Shown: in pieces, positions 1-8,193 of the stretch
Layout of the letters: the number at the start of each line of letters is the position of its first letter
How positions within the stretch are numbered: the stretch's first letter is position 1
NCBI GenBank assembly: GCA_947493695.1
Contig: CANLSF010000003.1
Location: forward strand, 310,001 to 374,000
Direction: 5' to 3'
DNA: 64,000 nt
Source: an uncultured Kiloniellaceae bacterium
Lineage (GTDB): Bacteria > Pseudomonadota > Alphaproteobacteria > Kiloniellales > Kiloniellaceae
Program-made: the position numbers and the translations under genes
The notes under the pieces: generated by a model
The model's input: only the letters and a program-made list of their open reading frames with translations
The model's database searches: none
What the model was told of the DNA's origin: nothing

Positions 1-292
1 CGAAGATTGACTGATGCCGCTCGATCCGCGCTTCGCTCGCTTCCCCCGGCGGCGCCTGCATGTCGCTCTCGGCGCGTTGTTTGGCCAGTTCCAGATCAAA
101 CTGCGACATCTGCTGTTTGACCTGCCGCTCCTGGCGCTGTTCGATCACCTGACCGAGGCCGACGACCTCGGAACCCAGGTTGGCAATATTTCGCCCGATG
201 CGGGCGCCGAAATGGGCGGCCTGTGCACGGGGCGTGTTGGAAAAGGCAGCGGGCGCAGATCTCCGCTGCGGCATAACCGGAAACCGCGGCAT
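1..292 (-). CDS. Polymorphic toxin, N-terminal part (runs off window)
   Basis: Open minus-strand frame from the ATG at 292 to the window edge, about 97 residues. It begins MPRFPVMPQRR and contains MSQFDLELAKQR, so it matches the first 97 residues of the two full-length toxins at 1524-4055 and 11952-14786. No stop or frameshift is visible in this part. The tip domain and immunity gene would lie left of the window. The ATG is two bases past the stop of a 36-codon leader ORF, which suggests translational coupling. Function is inferred from the complete copies. Confidence 0.75.
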   Translation of the reverse strand, partial: MPRFPVMPQRRSAPAAFSNTPRAQAAHFGARIGRNIANLGSEVVGLGQVIEQRQERQVKQQMSQFDLELAKQRAESDMQAPPGEASEARIERHQSIF

Positions 293-293
293 A

Positions 294-404
294 TCAGCGC
301 CTGTCGCATTCAATGGAATGGAGATGTTCGAGGGCGGACTCGAGGCAGCGTTTGCGGAGCAGAACGCGTTCGGATAAGCCTGAGAATGCAGTTAAATGCG
401 GCAT
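294..404 (-). CDS. 36-codon leader ORF before toxin copy 1
   Basis: Small ORF starting MPHLTAFSGL and ending in CDRR-stop. A good Shine-Dalgarno (GAGGAG, 7 bases spacing) precedes its ATG, whereas the toxin ATG has only a weak AGG. Its TGA is followed after two bases by the toxin start (TGATATG). The same ORF is intact before the other two toxin copies with open 5' ends. Because the whole region is duplicated, conservation alone does not prove translation. The ribosome site and the stop/start spacing are the evidence. The peptide itself has no recognisable family. Confidence 0.5.
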   Translation of the reverse strand: MPHLTAFSGLSERVLLRKRCLESALEHLHSIECDRR

Positions 405-451
405 GCTTTAACTCCTCGCAATGTTGGGGAAAGGCGCATAGGCCGGAAACG

Positions 452-518
452 AAAAACGCCACGCATCCCGGCAGAAACCGGAAGACGTGGCGCATAAAAA
501 AAGACTTCGAAACGAGGC
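452..518 (-). terminator. Tandem hairpins in leader of toxin copy 1
   Basis: Read on the minus strand, a stem CGCCACGT...GCGTGGCG is followed by TTTTT. A second upstream hairpin (GGCCTC...GAAGTC) is followed by a T run, but its stem carries a mismatch absent from the copies at 4259 and 9632. They most likely end transcription arriving from the previous cassette. Confidence 0.6.
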
Positions 519-570
519 CTGCTAAACTTCAAAGGTCAGGACAATTCACAATGCGTTTGGAATTGAAGCA

Positions 571-861
571 TCAGGGTGGTTCGGATCGCGATGGTAAGTC
601 CATGATCACAAAGTGAACCCGCACGCCGTTCCATTCATCCTCCCGAACATAGATTTTTCAGTCGCCCCGCCGGTAGATGGTGTCGGCCTTCACACTCAGT
701 GTCACAGGATCCGTCTAGCGAACCCGAACCGGACCGCGCATATCCCCGCCAAAGACATCCTCGAACTCCTTAGAGTTACCTGAAGATGTCAATGCGACAT
801 GCCACGTCGCTTGTGTAGTTACGCCGCAGTCACGCATGTAGATCACTACTTCTGGAGGGCT
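571..861 (-). pseudogene. Decayed fragment of an unrecognised small protein
   Basis: One minus-strand frame can be read continuously from about 861 to the stop at 571-573 if two in-frame stops are ignored (a TAG after VRVR, a TGA after RRGD). Readable pieces include PEVVIYMRDCGVTTQ, TLSVKADTIYRRGD and EWNGVRVHFVIMD. The sequence keeps protein-like composition and frame, so it is a recently killed gene. Its place, after the immunity gene of the neighbouring unit and before the next leader, suggests an old immunity or tip gene of the array. The DCGxTT string recalls some small lipoprotein-like families, but I cannot assign one. Confidence 0.55.
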
Positions 862-991
862 TCGATTAAATTACTCAGTCAAGCCTAATATGCGATAATC
901 TGGTGTCGCAAAAAACCCAACCGGCCCACGACCGACGTAAAAACACATAAGGCAGCTGGAACAGGCTGAAGAAAGAAGTGCAGTGCTTTAG

Positions 992-1030
992 AGCAATCAC
1001 CGAGTTGACTTAAATTTAATGGTGATTGCT
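992..1030. repeat. 10-bp inverted repeat at immunity gene end
   Basis: AGCAATCACC at 992-1001 and GGTGATTGCT at 1021-1030 are perfect inverted copies with a 19-base AT-rich spacer, and they overlap the stop codon of the immunity gene. It could form a hairpin in the mRNA. No T run follows on either strand, so a classical terminator is not assured. Confidence 0.5.
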
Positions 1031-1523
1031 AACTCAGAAACTCCTTGTAATCCGTTAAAATTTGCTCATCGATGAATTCTAACCTGCTGCGTAACTCCTT
1101 CGCCCACTCTATAGTTGGCGGTACATTGACAGGAATGACATCTTCAATTGAGCGCCCCTCTTCCACTGCTTCGACCCATGTAAACATTGCACCGACATAA
1201 CCGTCCAAGGCCTGGGCCGCATTTGGACAATCGAGATTGTCATCTGCAATATAGGCAGGCGGCACATCACCAATAATCGTCCATATTCTCTCGTCGACAT
1301 CGGGGAATTTGGTTTCGATTTCAACTAGGAAAACACCGAGAATCCCTGGAAAAAACAAGCCAATTTTTACTTCAACAACCGCATCACACCATGAAAAAGA
1401 CTTGATGTACGTCTGCGCTCGTTCGCTGAACTCATCCAAAATTTCGCAATCTTCTTCATCGATAAGTTTTCGATAGTCCGATAGATTCGCAATTTTCGTC
1501 TCATCAATAAATGGTCGCACCAT
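1029..1523 (-). CDS. Probable immunity protein, SWCDAVV / GDxPPAY family
   Basis: A 164-residue acidic cytoplasmic protein whose ATG directly follows the stop of the HNH-tipped toxin (TAGATG, no gap), the usual toxin-immunity arrangement. Landmarks are SFSWCDAVVEV near residue 45, IIGDVPPAYI near 85, YVGAMFTWVEAVEEG near 110 and a C-terminal LRSRLEFIDEQIL. A clear paralogue lies at 4480-4971, after a remnant of the same kind of toxin tip, and a distant one at 5086-5625. No signal peptide or membrane segment is seen. I do not recognise a named family with certainty. Neutralisation of the upstream nuclease is inferred from position only. Confidence 0.7.
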   Translation of the reverse strand: MVRPFIDETKIANLSDYRKLIDEEDCEILDEFSERAQTYIKSFSWCDAVVEVKIGLFFPGILGVFLVEIETKFPDVDERIWTIIGDVPPAYIADDNLDCPNAAQALDGYVGAMFTWVEAVEEGRSIEDVIPVNVPPTIEWAKELRSRLEFIDEQILTDYKEFLS

Positions 1524-4055
1524 CTATTTTCCTCTCTGATTTCGCCAGCGTTTGAAATCGCCATTGTTCATATGATGCTCAATGTGGTCCTTGCGAGTCA
1601 TCGGCTTGACAACTTCAAAGTAATCCGGGCCGCCGTCGGCCAATGCGTTTGGATGAGACACATCCTGATTTTTACCGGTGTCGGGATCAATAGGCCAAGG
1701 AAGTTTCTTGTGCGCTGCATGTTGTTTCCTCAACGTTTTATTTGTAGTGTAACGCCCTGAATACCACCACGTAAAAGTTCCATCAGCGGACAGATCGCCT
1801 TTCTTCGCGTTTCGATAACCACCCTCACTCAACAAAATAATCGGAATCTTGGGTTCGTCGCTCTGATCCGGGAACGACGTCATTCTCGGACCATTGTCTC
1901 CTATCGGAACAAAGACCTCTGGCTGCCCATTCAGCAGGCTGTTGTCCGGCGGTGCGCCGCCGGTGGTGATGAGCTGCTCAACCTCGACACCCTCACCGAA
2001 ACCACCGGGATTGAACACGTCACCCGACTGCGGTTCCAGAGGTGGACTCAGGTAGCGTCCACGCTCCTCAGGTGGAATGACCAGGCCTGTCTTAAGGTCG
2101 ATCAGGATATCGTTGCCGTCCCAATCAAGGTATCGACCAGTTTCATCGACGTAGGTGCCGCTTGCCTCGTTCCTTCGCTGCAAGGCTGACATTCTGCGGA
2201 AATTCTTTCCGAACTGAATCTCGATGATACGAAAGTCTTTGCTTTCGGTTTCGATAACGATCTTCCCCAGGTATTTCTTATCCCCAGGAATTTCGATGAC
2301 TGACCAGCCAAGCCAGGGGGCGAGTTCGGGATATTCGAAAAACAGCGTCTCCTTCACTTCCCAGCTCTGGTCGTTGACCCAGTCGCGCATCTCTTTGATG
2401 TCGTCCGAAACATCGAGCCCCATGGCCTCGGCATTGTTAACGCTGTAGACAAACGCCGCGCCGATAAGGAGACCTGTCCCCAGTGCCATTAAAGTCAGGG
2501 TGGCGGCCTCCGCCTTATGCAGGCGTGCCTCGGTCTGAACCGGAACCAGGCGCCCGTTCCGCTCCTCCAGGACAAAACCCTTTTCGGCAATCTTGGCCTT
2601 GACCCCTTCCAGCCGGATCAGAGCGGACGCCGCGTGCTTCTGAAGTCTCTCGCGCGCCTGACGCGGCGCAACACCCTGGGCAAGATCGCGCAGATATCTC
2701 TCATGGAGCTGATCCACGAGACCGCGCGAGACCTGACCCGCGGCCCCATCGCCAAAGCCCTCACGCAGCGCCCGCTGCACAGCGGCGACCTCGTCCGCAT
2801 CCAGGCTTATGATGCCGTCGCTCGGCGCTTCCGCCTCGGCCCGCGCCAGGGCGTCGCCCTCCGGCAATCCCATCTCCAACAGACTATGGAGGACACCGCC
2901 CTGCGCTCGTGTCTCAAGATCGATTGCGTCTTCAAGCTGCTCTGGTGCAACCTCACGCAGACGGCCATAGAGTTCTGCCGCCCGGAGCCGGCCAACCTCG
3001 TCGCTTCCCAGAAGTCTGCCGCTCAGATCTCGTGCCAGAGCCTTCGGGATGTAACCCGTCTTCGCGACTGCATCCGCGATGCGTTCCTGGGTCGCCATGT
3101 CGGCACCTGCCCGCACGGCATCCCTGAAGGTTGTTTCATAAAAGCTCTCCGCGGCTTCGCGATGCTGCGGGTTTTTCAGATCAAACCCAACACCGCTGCT
3201 CAGGGACGCCGTGAACTCCGCACTGACTACCTTCCGTGCTTGCAGCGCAGTCTCTGCCGCTTGCGCCTCAACGCGCAGGGCCTCAGCCTGAGGAGCCGAG
3301 AGCGCGCCGGCCTCCTCCGCTTGACGAATATCCGGCAGCCCAGCTGTTCCCCGGCCTATTGCCTGGGAGAGCTCGAGCGCTTTCTGCGCACCCTGCCGCG
3401 TGCGTTCAGCTTGCCCAAGGGACGTGACCCTCCGATGCGCCTCCTGCGCATCTTCAAGCAGTGACTTTTGACGATCTTCCGGGCGCAGACCAAGGCCGGC
3501 CAGCAAGCCGGGCTCACCACTTGTCTCATCTCCAAGCAATTCCAGAGACGCTGATGGAAACTCATTCGCATTGGCGGCCACGCGCCCAGCCCAGTGCTCG
3601 ACCAGTTCCCGGACATCCTGCAGGCTTTCGCCCAGGCGCTGCTGCGCCGCGCCCGCGAGAAGCTTGCGGTTCCAGGTTTCTCGCCGACCCTCGATGTCAT
3701 CCCGCAGGCGCATCTGTAGACTTTGACTTTGATACCCCTGCAGCAGCTTCTCGGCGCTGGTGTCGAAGATCGACTGATGCCGCTCGATCCGCGCGTCGCT
3801 CGCCTCCCCCGGCGGCGCCTGCATGTCGCTCTCGGCGCGTTGTTTGGCCAGTTCCAGATCAAACTGCGACATCTGCTGTTTGACCTGCCGCTCCTGGCGC
3901 TGTTCGATCACCTGGCCAAGCTCGGCAGCCTCGGAACTCAGGTTGGCAAGATTCCGCCCGATCCCGGCGCCGAAATGGGCGGCCTGGGCACGGGGCCTGT
4001 TGGAAAAGGCAGCGGGCGCAGATCTCCGCTGCGGTAAAACCGAAAACCGCGGCAT
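1524..4055 (-). CDS. Polymorphic toxin with HNH-type nuclease tip
   Basis: An 843-residue protein from the ATG at 4055. A longer frame reaches a TTG at 4154, but only the ATG has even a weak AGG site and sits at the leader-ORF stop. Residues 1 to about 500 are the helical, Glu/Arg/Ala-rich region shared by all array copies. A single hydrophobic stretch lies near 518-539. The junction motif PDQSD is near residue 729. After it comes a tip unlike that of the other intact copy, with DVSHPNALADGG, KPMTRKDHIEHH and GDFKRW, a His-rich HNH/endonuclease VII-like pattern. Family knowledge says such tips cut nucleic acid. The secretion route is not evident from the window. An immunity gene follows immediately. 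Confidence 0.75.
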   Translation of the reverse strand: MPRFSVLPQRRSAPAAFSNRPRAQAAHFGAGIGRNLANLSSEAAELGQVIEQRQERQVKQQMSQFDLELAKQRAESDMQAPPGEASDARIERHQSIFDTSAEKLLQGYQSQSLQMRLRDDIEGRRETWNRKLLAGAAQQRLGESLQDVRELVEHWAGRVAANANEFPSASLELLGDETSGEPGLLAGLGLRPEDRQKSLLEDAQEAHRRVTSLGQAERTRQGAQKALELSQAIGRGTAGLPDIRQAEEAGALSAPQAEALRVEAQAAETALQARKVVSAEFTASLSSGVGFDLKNPQHREAAESFYETTFRDAVRAGADMATQERIADAVAKTGYIPKALARDLSGRLLGSDEVGRLRAAELYGRLREVAPEQLEDAIDLETRAQGGVLHSLLEMGLPEGDALARAEAEAPSDGIISLDADEVAAVQRALREGFGDGAAGQVSRGLVDQLHERYLRDLAQGVAPRQARERLQKHAASALIRLEGVKAKIAEKGFVLEERNGRLVPVQTEARLHKAEAATLTLMALGTGLLIGAAFVYSVNNAEAMGLDVSDDIKEMRDWVNDQSWEVKETLFFEYPELAPWLGWSVIEIPGDKKYLGKIVIETESKDFRIIEIQFGKNFRRMSALQRRNEASGTYVDETGRYLDWDGNDILIDLKTGLVIPPEERGRYLSPPLEPQSGDVFNPGGFGEGVEVEQLITTGGAPPDNSLLNGQPEVFVPIGDNGPRMTSFPDQSDEPKIPIILLSEGGYRNAKKGDLSADGTFTWWYSGRYTTNKTLRKQHAAHKKLPWPIDPDTGKNQDVSHPNALADGGPDYFEVVKPMTRKDHIEHHMNNGDFKRWRNQRGK

Positions 4056-4056
4056 A

Positions 4057-4167
4057 TCAGCGCCTGTCGCATTCAATGGAATGAAGATGTTCGAGGGCAG
4101 ATCCGAGACAGCGTTTGCGGAGCAGAACGCGTTCGGATAGGCCCGAGAATGCAATTAAATGCGGCAT
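4057..4167 (-). CDS. 36-codon leader ORF before the HNH toxin
   Basis: Starts MPHLIAFSGL behind GAGGAG with 7 bases spacing, and ends with a TGA two bases before the toxin ATG at 4055. This is the same arrangement as at 294-404 and 14788-14898. It may couple toxin translation to the leader. Real translation is unproven. Confidence 0.5.
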   Translation of the reverse strand: MPHLIAFSGLSERVLLRKRCLGSALEHLHSIECDRR

Positions 4168-4214
4168 GCTTTAACTCCTCGCAATGTTGGGGAAAGGCGC
4201 ATAGGCCGGAAACG

Positions 4215-4283
4215 AAAAACGCCACGCATCCCGGCAGAACCCGGAAGACGTGGCGCATAAAAAAAAGACCTCGAAAAGAGGCC
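4215..4283 (-). terminator. Tandem terminators between cassettes
   Basis: On the minus strand the first hairpin (GGCCTC, loop TTTTC, GAGGTC, then eight T) lies at about 4259-4283. The second (CGCCACGT...GCGTGGCG then TTTTT) lies at 4215-4255. They follow the immunity gene ending at 4480 and precede the leader of the next toxin, so they isolate the transcription units. Confidence 0.75.
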
Positions 4284-4479
4284 TGTTAAAAATCAGAGGA
4301 AAGGAGAGTTATGGTAGATGAACATTGAAGCATCAGGGTGGTTCGGATGACGACGGTGAAGCCATCCGAACCGTCGTCCAAGCAGAACTGTGGGACGATT
4401 GTTGTCCAACAGAACGACATTTGTATGGTCGCCTGTTGCAATGGTCTCGGCTGGAGAAATTATGCAAACGCGTGCGCAA

Positions 4480-4971
4480 TCACGTCAAAAATTGTTCATA
4501 CTCTGGGAGTATGTCTTCGTCGATAAATTCAAGTCGGCCACGTAACTCTTTCGCCCACTCTTTGGTTGGCGCCACATTGACTCGAACCAAGCCTTCAACT
4601 GACTGCCCATTCTCCACAGCTTCCACCCACTCGTACATGGCACCGACGTAGCTATTCAGCGCGCAAGCCGCATTCCCGCAGGCAGTTTTTTCGTACCGGA
4701 CATATGCCGGAGGCAGATCGCCGATTACCACCCAAACGAGTTCGGGGATGTGTGGTAAACTGCTTTCAATTTCCACCAAAAAGACGCTAAGTATGTCTGG
4801 AAAAAACAAGCCAACCCTCATGCCGACTACAGCGTCGCACCAGGAAAAAGATTCAATGTACTTCTCTGCGCGCATGTTATAATCCTCAAAACCTGCACGC
4901 TCCTCTTGATCTATCTTCTTGCGAGCCTCAGTTATTTTGACAGTTTTTGTTTCGTCAATATTTGACCGCAC
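4480..4971 (-). CDS. Orphan immunity protein, SWCDAVV / GDxPPAY family
   Basis: A 163-residue paralogue of the protein at 1029-1523, with the same blocks: SFSWCDAVVGM, VIGDLPPAYV, YVGAMYEWVEAVENG and LRGRLEFIDEDIL. The start is a GTG three bases after the stop of a 25-codon toxin-tip remnant (4975-5052), so the toxin is lost but the immunity gene is kept. This fits the orphan-immunity pattern of polymorphic toxin loci, where a retained gene can protect against relatives carrying that toxin. Terminators follow at 4215-4283. No named family is assigned with confidence. Confidence 0.7.
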   Translation of the reverse strand: MRSNIDETKTVKITEARKKIDQEERAGFEDYNMRAEKYIESFSWCDAVVGMRVGLFFPDILSVFLVEIESSLPHIPELVWVVIGDLPPAYVRYEKTACGNAACALNSYVGAMYEWVEAVENGQSVEGLVRVNVAPTKEWAKELRGRLEFIDEDILPEYEQFLT

Positions 4972-4974
4972 TGA

Positions 4975-5052
4975 CTAATTTCCTTTCTGCTCTTGCCAAC
5001 GTTTGAAGTCGCCTCTTCCCATATCGAATTCGATATGTTCTTTGCGCGACCT
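4975..5052 (-). pseudogene. Remnant C-terminal tip of an HNH toxin (25 codons)
   Basis: Between a TAG at 5053-5055 and a TAG at 4975-4977 the minus strand reads RSRKEHIEFDMGRG then DFKRWQEQKGN-stop. It aligns without gaps to the last residues of the intact HNH toxin (RKDHIEHHMNNG, DFKRWRNQRGK). Everything upstream of the tip is gone. It shows that a second HNH-type toxin once preceded the immunity gene at 4480-4971. Confidence 0.75.
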
Positions 5053-5085
5053 CTAACGTCTTGTGGAAAGGGGCTGGGCGATTAC

Positions 5086-5625
5086 TTACTTAAGATGAAA
5101 TGGCAAGCCTGGAAACAACGGCGGCCGTTCATTGTACAGAAAGTGTTTCAAGAGAAATTCTACGCGACCCCGGAGCATCTCACCATGTTCAGCGTCCTCA
5201 GGTACATCAAGGAAGGTCAGTTCCTCAAGCGAAAGGCCCGCATCAAATCTTTCCAACCAGGTCTGATAAGCGGCAACCCAGTACCGTAACGCATCCAGCC
5301 CATCTTTGAGCGGTTCGTATAGGCTGCAGATTGGCGGCAGGTCACCGACCACAACCCAGATCCATTCCGGAAAACCATCTTTATCTTCGAATGTAAGCGG
5401 GTGTTGAGTATCGAATTTGTACAGAAAGACGGCCACGATCGGTGGGCAGTAAGCAGCCACGTAGGTTTCGACTGTCGGCGGACACCAAGAGTTTAAAGAA
5501 AGAACAGTCTTTGCACTCAGTTCCATAGCAGAAAACGCGCTATTTTCATCCTCACCTGAAAGAAATCTGTGCCGAAACTCATCTTCACGAAAGACGAGAT
5601 CGAAGTCGATGTCACACGCCGTCAA
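5086..5625 (-). CDS. Divergent third member of the immunity family
   Basis: A 179-residue protein with the same plan as the two immunity proteins at 1029 and 4480: LNSWCPPTVETYVA in place of the SWCDAVV block, VVVGDLPPICSLYE, YWVAAYQTWLERFDAG, and MLRGRVEFLLKHFL at the C-terminus. Overall similarity is low. The start is a TTG with a strong GGGGAGG site about 7 bases upstream. No toxin tip is left before it. It is probably an orphan immunity gene whose partner toxin has been lost, or one acting against another strain's toxin. Confidence 0.6.
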   Translation of the reverse strand: MTACDIDFDLVFREDEFRHRFLSGEDENSAFSAMELSAKTVLSLNSWCPPTVETYVAAYCPPIVAVFLYKFDTQHPLTFEDKDGFPEWIWVVVGDLPPICSLYEPLKDGLDALRYWVAAYQTWLERFDAGLSLEELTFLDVPEDAEHGEMLRGRVEFLLKHFLYNERPPLFPGLPFHLK

Positions 5626-5982
5626 ACCACGCCTCCCCTACCACACGAACAAGTGTCGCTCGGTCGCCCACACACCTTAAAGCAAAAAGAACAAAGCATG
5701 AACAATCTAGAGTAGCGACGAATGCTGTCAAGACATTTGATTCAGAATCGTGCTGTAAGTCGTTCGAAAATTTTTTGCACTCGTTCTCACTTGAGGTGCA
5801 GGTGGTTCTTCGCGTGTAATGTTCGCAGAGTGCGCGAATGCCGCGTCCTACTTGGTCAATATACTGAGCGGTTCATCTGCGCGATGCAGACCTCCACAGT
5901 GTTGGTCGGGCAACCTAGCTGGATGTATACTCCACCGTTCAATGGGTGCTCCACCAACCTTTAAAGGGATAATATGATGGAC
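5626..5982. other. Intergenic, nothing recognised
   Basis: Short interrupted frames only. The stretch sits between an orphan immunity gene and a small coding-like fragment, and probably holds scrambled remains of a lost cassette. No hairpin, promoter or repeat convinces me. Confidence 0.4.
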
Positions 5983-6189
5983 TTAGTACCTGACCTTTTG
6001 TTTGAATTTTTTCCCATTTTTCTCAATGACTTTTATGTAAATCGGCCAGGTTTGATTTGTCTCGTGCTCCCAAGTCGCTATTGACGCTCCTGATGATTTT
6101 TCATACTCCACGCATAAAGCATGAAGTTCGTCTTGATATAAACGCTCCCAGAAAATTTTCCCTTGGGATTCATACTTGAGTATCGAATT
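5983..6189 (-). pseudogene. Short coding-like fragment, possible lost cassette
   Basis: A minus-strand frame of 68 codons between a TAG at 6190-6192 and a TAA at 5983-5985. It reads protein-like throughout (for example GKIFWERLYQDELHAL, TWEHETNQTWPIYIKV, KKFKQKVRY). There is no ATG, GTG or TTG start at its beginning, so it is probably the 3' end of a gene whose 5' part was deleted. Its place in the array suggests a toxin tip or immunity remnant. No family is recognised. Confidence 0.4.
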
Positions 6190-6240
6190 CTAAGAGGGGA
6201 GGCTGAACTACAGGGAACGGCTCAGAAGGCCACAAAGCCT

Positions 6241-6681
6241 TCAGTCTTCATCCTCAGCTTCGTAAAGCATCTCAAGAAACGCTGAAAAACTATCAGCGAT
6301 CACGTAGAGGTCTTTTGCCGTGTGCTCTTTCCAGATCGGCACCATGTCGATGAAGATTACTGAACCGTATCGTTCTTCTGAGAGATCCAGATAAATCGGA
6401 TCACCAAAGCTGTCATTTCCAATTGGAAACAACGTCGCAAACCCAGGATCTAGAAGATTCTCCTGATGAAAATCATATTGCCACTGAAGTTGTAGCGACT
6501 CACTTGGATGATCAATGCCGTAAAAAATCTTAACATCCATCTGTCTCTCCAAGTGTGCGGAAAGGACAAAAGTATTCTCTTTTGGAGCTCCTCCGTTATG
6601 CTTTAAAAGGAACCTTCTGTAGCTTTTAGGAAGCGCGATACCGTTCTTACTTTCGAAACCATCAATATCCGATTCTGACAA
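6241..6681 (-). CDS. SUKH/SMI1-KNR4 immunity protein, 5' nonsense codon
   Basis: 146 residues from a TTG at 6681, with the SMI1 pattern LPKSYRRFLLKHNGGAP near residues 18-34 and a C-terminal half almost identical to the two other copies (KEHTAKDLYVIADSF, EMLYE). In those copies the gene begins at the toxin stop. Here the equivalent GTG at 6714 (sharing the G of the toxin TAG) is followed by a TGA as codon 10, so the native start is cut off. Translation would have to restart at the TTG two codons later. The core fold is complete. SUKH proteins are known immunity proteins for nuclease toxins, and the partner here is the WHH tip just upstream. Confidence 0.65.
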   Translation of the reverse strand: MSESDIDGFESKNGIALPKSYRRFLLKHNGGAPKENTFVLSAHLERQMDVKIFYGIDHPSESLQLQWQYDFHQENLLDPGFATLFPIGNDSFGDPIYLDLSEERYGSVIFIDMVPIWKEHTAKDLYVIADSFSAFLEMLYEAEDED

Positions 6682-6713
6682 CTGTCATGCTGGTCGATCA
6701 ACATGTTCTAACA

Positions 6714-7763
6714 CTACCGGTATCCCTTCCCTGAGTTTTTCGCACCACCAGTATGACCAACCATTCGATGCACCCAACCTGGCAGTAATTGCATAGTTTT
6801 CATATCTTGATGGTGATGCCAGACATAGTCGTCTGGAATACTCGTAAGCTTTCCTTTCTCTAATGTTTTTTTTGACGCTATTCTTCGATCTCGTCGTCGG
6901 CTTCCGGTAAGCTCAATTTCGACAGTCTCGATGACATACTTATCGAAAATCGGGTACCCTTTTTCATCGAACCATACATCTTCTGTAAGGTGTTTTTGTC
7001 CCGCTTTGTGAATGAATCTTTCGGAGATCGGTATGCCGTCATAGATCGGCGTCCCTTCTTCATTCAGAAAAATAATCTGACCACGGATCTGATCGCTCTG
7101 ATCAGGACTGATGTATATCTGCGGTTCCTGCTCCTGCGCCGGGAACCTGGGTGCCAGTTCTGTCAGCGGCCCAAGCTCGGTCTGGTTACCGCCCGTATGG
7201 TTGGGAACCAGTTCCCGACCCCTTCCCGGTTCTGAAGGAGGAAGTTGGGGCACCGGTATCGGGTCGGAAGGCCGCCCGGGCAGAACGGTGGGACGATGCT
7301 GGTCCGACGGTGTGACTCTCGTGTGGTCACCCGTCGCGGTGATTTCGTTAGGAGCGATGATGGCAGGTAAGGCAGGATCAGGTTCGAGACTTCTTACGCC
7401 CCGAGTATCATCAACCTGCACAACGAAACGGCTGCTGGGGTATCTCTCGGTGACGACTTCTCCGGTTACAGGGTCCTTGAAGGTGATGTCGAGATTTCTG
7501 AAGCTTTCTGCTGAAATATCATACTGCTGACGGACGACCATTTCGCCATGCTCGGGATGCTTGAATCCCAGGTTACGGATACCGTTGCGCTCGTGCTCGT
7601 CCAGGAGATAACTCGGGTGGTTCTCGCCATTTCCGATCGAGACCATTGCGTTGTTAAAGAAGAATGCCGCGTAGCCTGGGAAGCTAGTCGCACAAACCTC
7701 CGCAACATATTTGTTGCAGATGTCGTAAAGCTCGTCGATCTCCAGGATGTCTCGACGACATAT
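6714..7763 (-). pseudogene. 5'-truncated toxin with intact WHH nuclease tip
   Basis: The frame opens after a TAG at 7764-7766 and runs to the stop at 6714, about 349 codons. The first plausible ATG (7646) has no ribosome site. From DELYDICNKYV onward it parallels the intact toxin at 11952: MVSIGNGE, the Pro-rich RPTVLPGRPSDPIPVP linker, the junction PDQSD at 7092-7106, and a tip with YVWHHHQDMKTMQLLP and HTGG. The shared N-terminal half is missing, so this is an orphan tip cassette, perhaps only usable after recombination with a full copy. The WHH family belongs to the HNH/endonuclease VII nucleases. Confidence 0.65.
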
Positions 7764-7821
7764 CTATGGGAGATGCTGCAACGAACCTTTAAGTCCTATA
7801 CAGGCCGCGATAAATGGAGAG

Positions 7822-8193
7822 CTATGTCGCCTCTACTAAAACGATATTGGCAGAGTTTAAGTCGTCAACCCACACCGATAACTTCGCCTTTGTGTCAGCA
7901 ACATCGACCTCCATAATGACGTCTTCTACACTTGTGAACATAGCAACTTTGCGCCCTGGAACGTCAATTGCGCCCTCGAAGACATGTTGCAAATTCTTTT
8001 TCATCGAGTCTGAGATCTGGTTTGCCAATTCAACAAATACTTCACCATCAACATCTATCTTTGTGAAGATAGAAACGCTTGAGTTACTTGCATCGACGAT
8101 ATATCCATCGTCGTGCATCGGAATAATAACGTCAGGATGATTATCGTCGAAAAAGAAAACTACACCGTTTGGAACGAACATCGTCTTATTCAT
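7822..8193 (-). CDS. Probable immunity protein for the CxxC-type tip
   Basis: A 123-residue protein whose ATG overlaps the stop of the upstream toxin tip by four bases (ATGA). It is rich in beta-type residues and acidic, with VVFFFDDNHPDVIIP near the start and MEVDVADTKAKLSVWVDD near the end. It has no signal peptide and no similarity to the other immunity genes in the array. I do not recognise the family. Immunity is inferred from its position directly after a tip that differs from all others here. Confidence 0.6.
   Translation of the reverse strand: MNKTMFVPNGVVFFFDDNHPDVIIPMHDDGYIVDASNSSVSIFTKIDVDGEVFVELANQISDSMKKNLQHVFEGAIDVPGRKVAMFTSVEDVIMEVDVADTKAKLSVWVDDLNSANIVLVEAT

Noticed and set aside
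310-495. 61-codon frame MRHVFRFLPGC... in toxin leaders (also 4073-4258, 9431-9631)
   Set aside because: It begins inside the terminator hairpin and the reading frame joins the leader ORF. The leader start behind GAGGAG is better placed.
2517-3464. 315-codon plus-strand frame opposite the HNH toxin
   Set aside because: It is an antisense shadow produced by the GC-rich third positions of the toxin gene; no ribosome site and low-complexity Arg/Leu composition.
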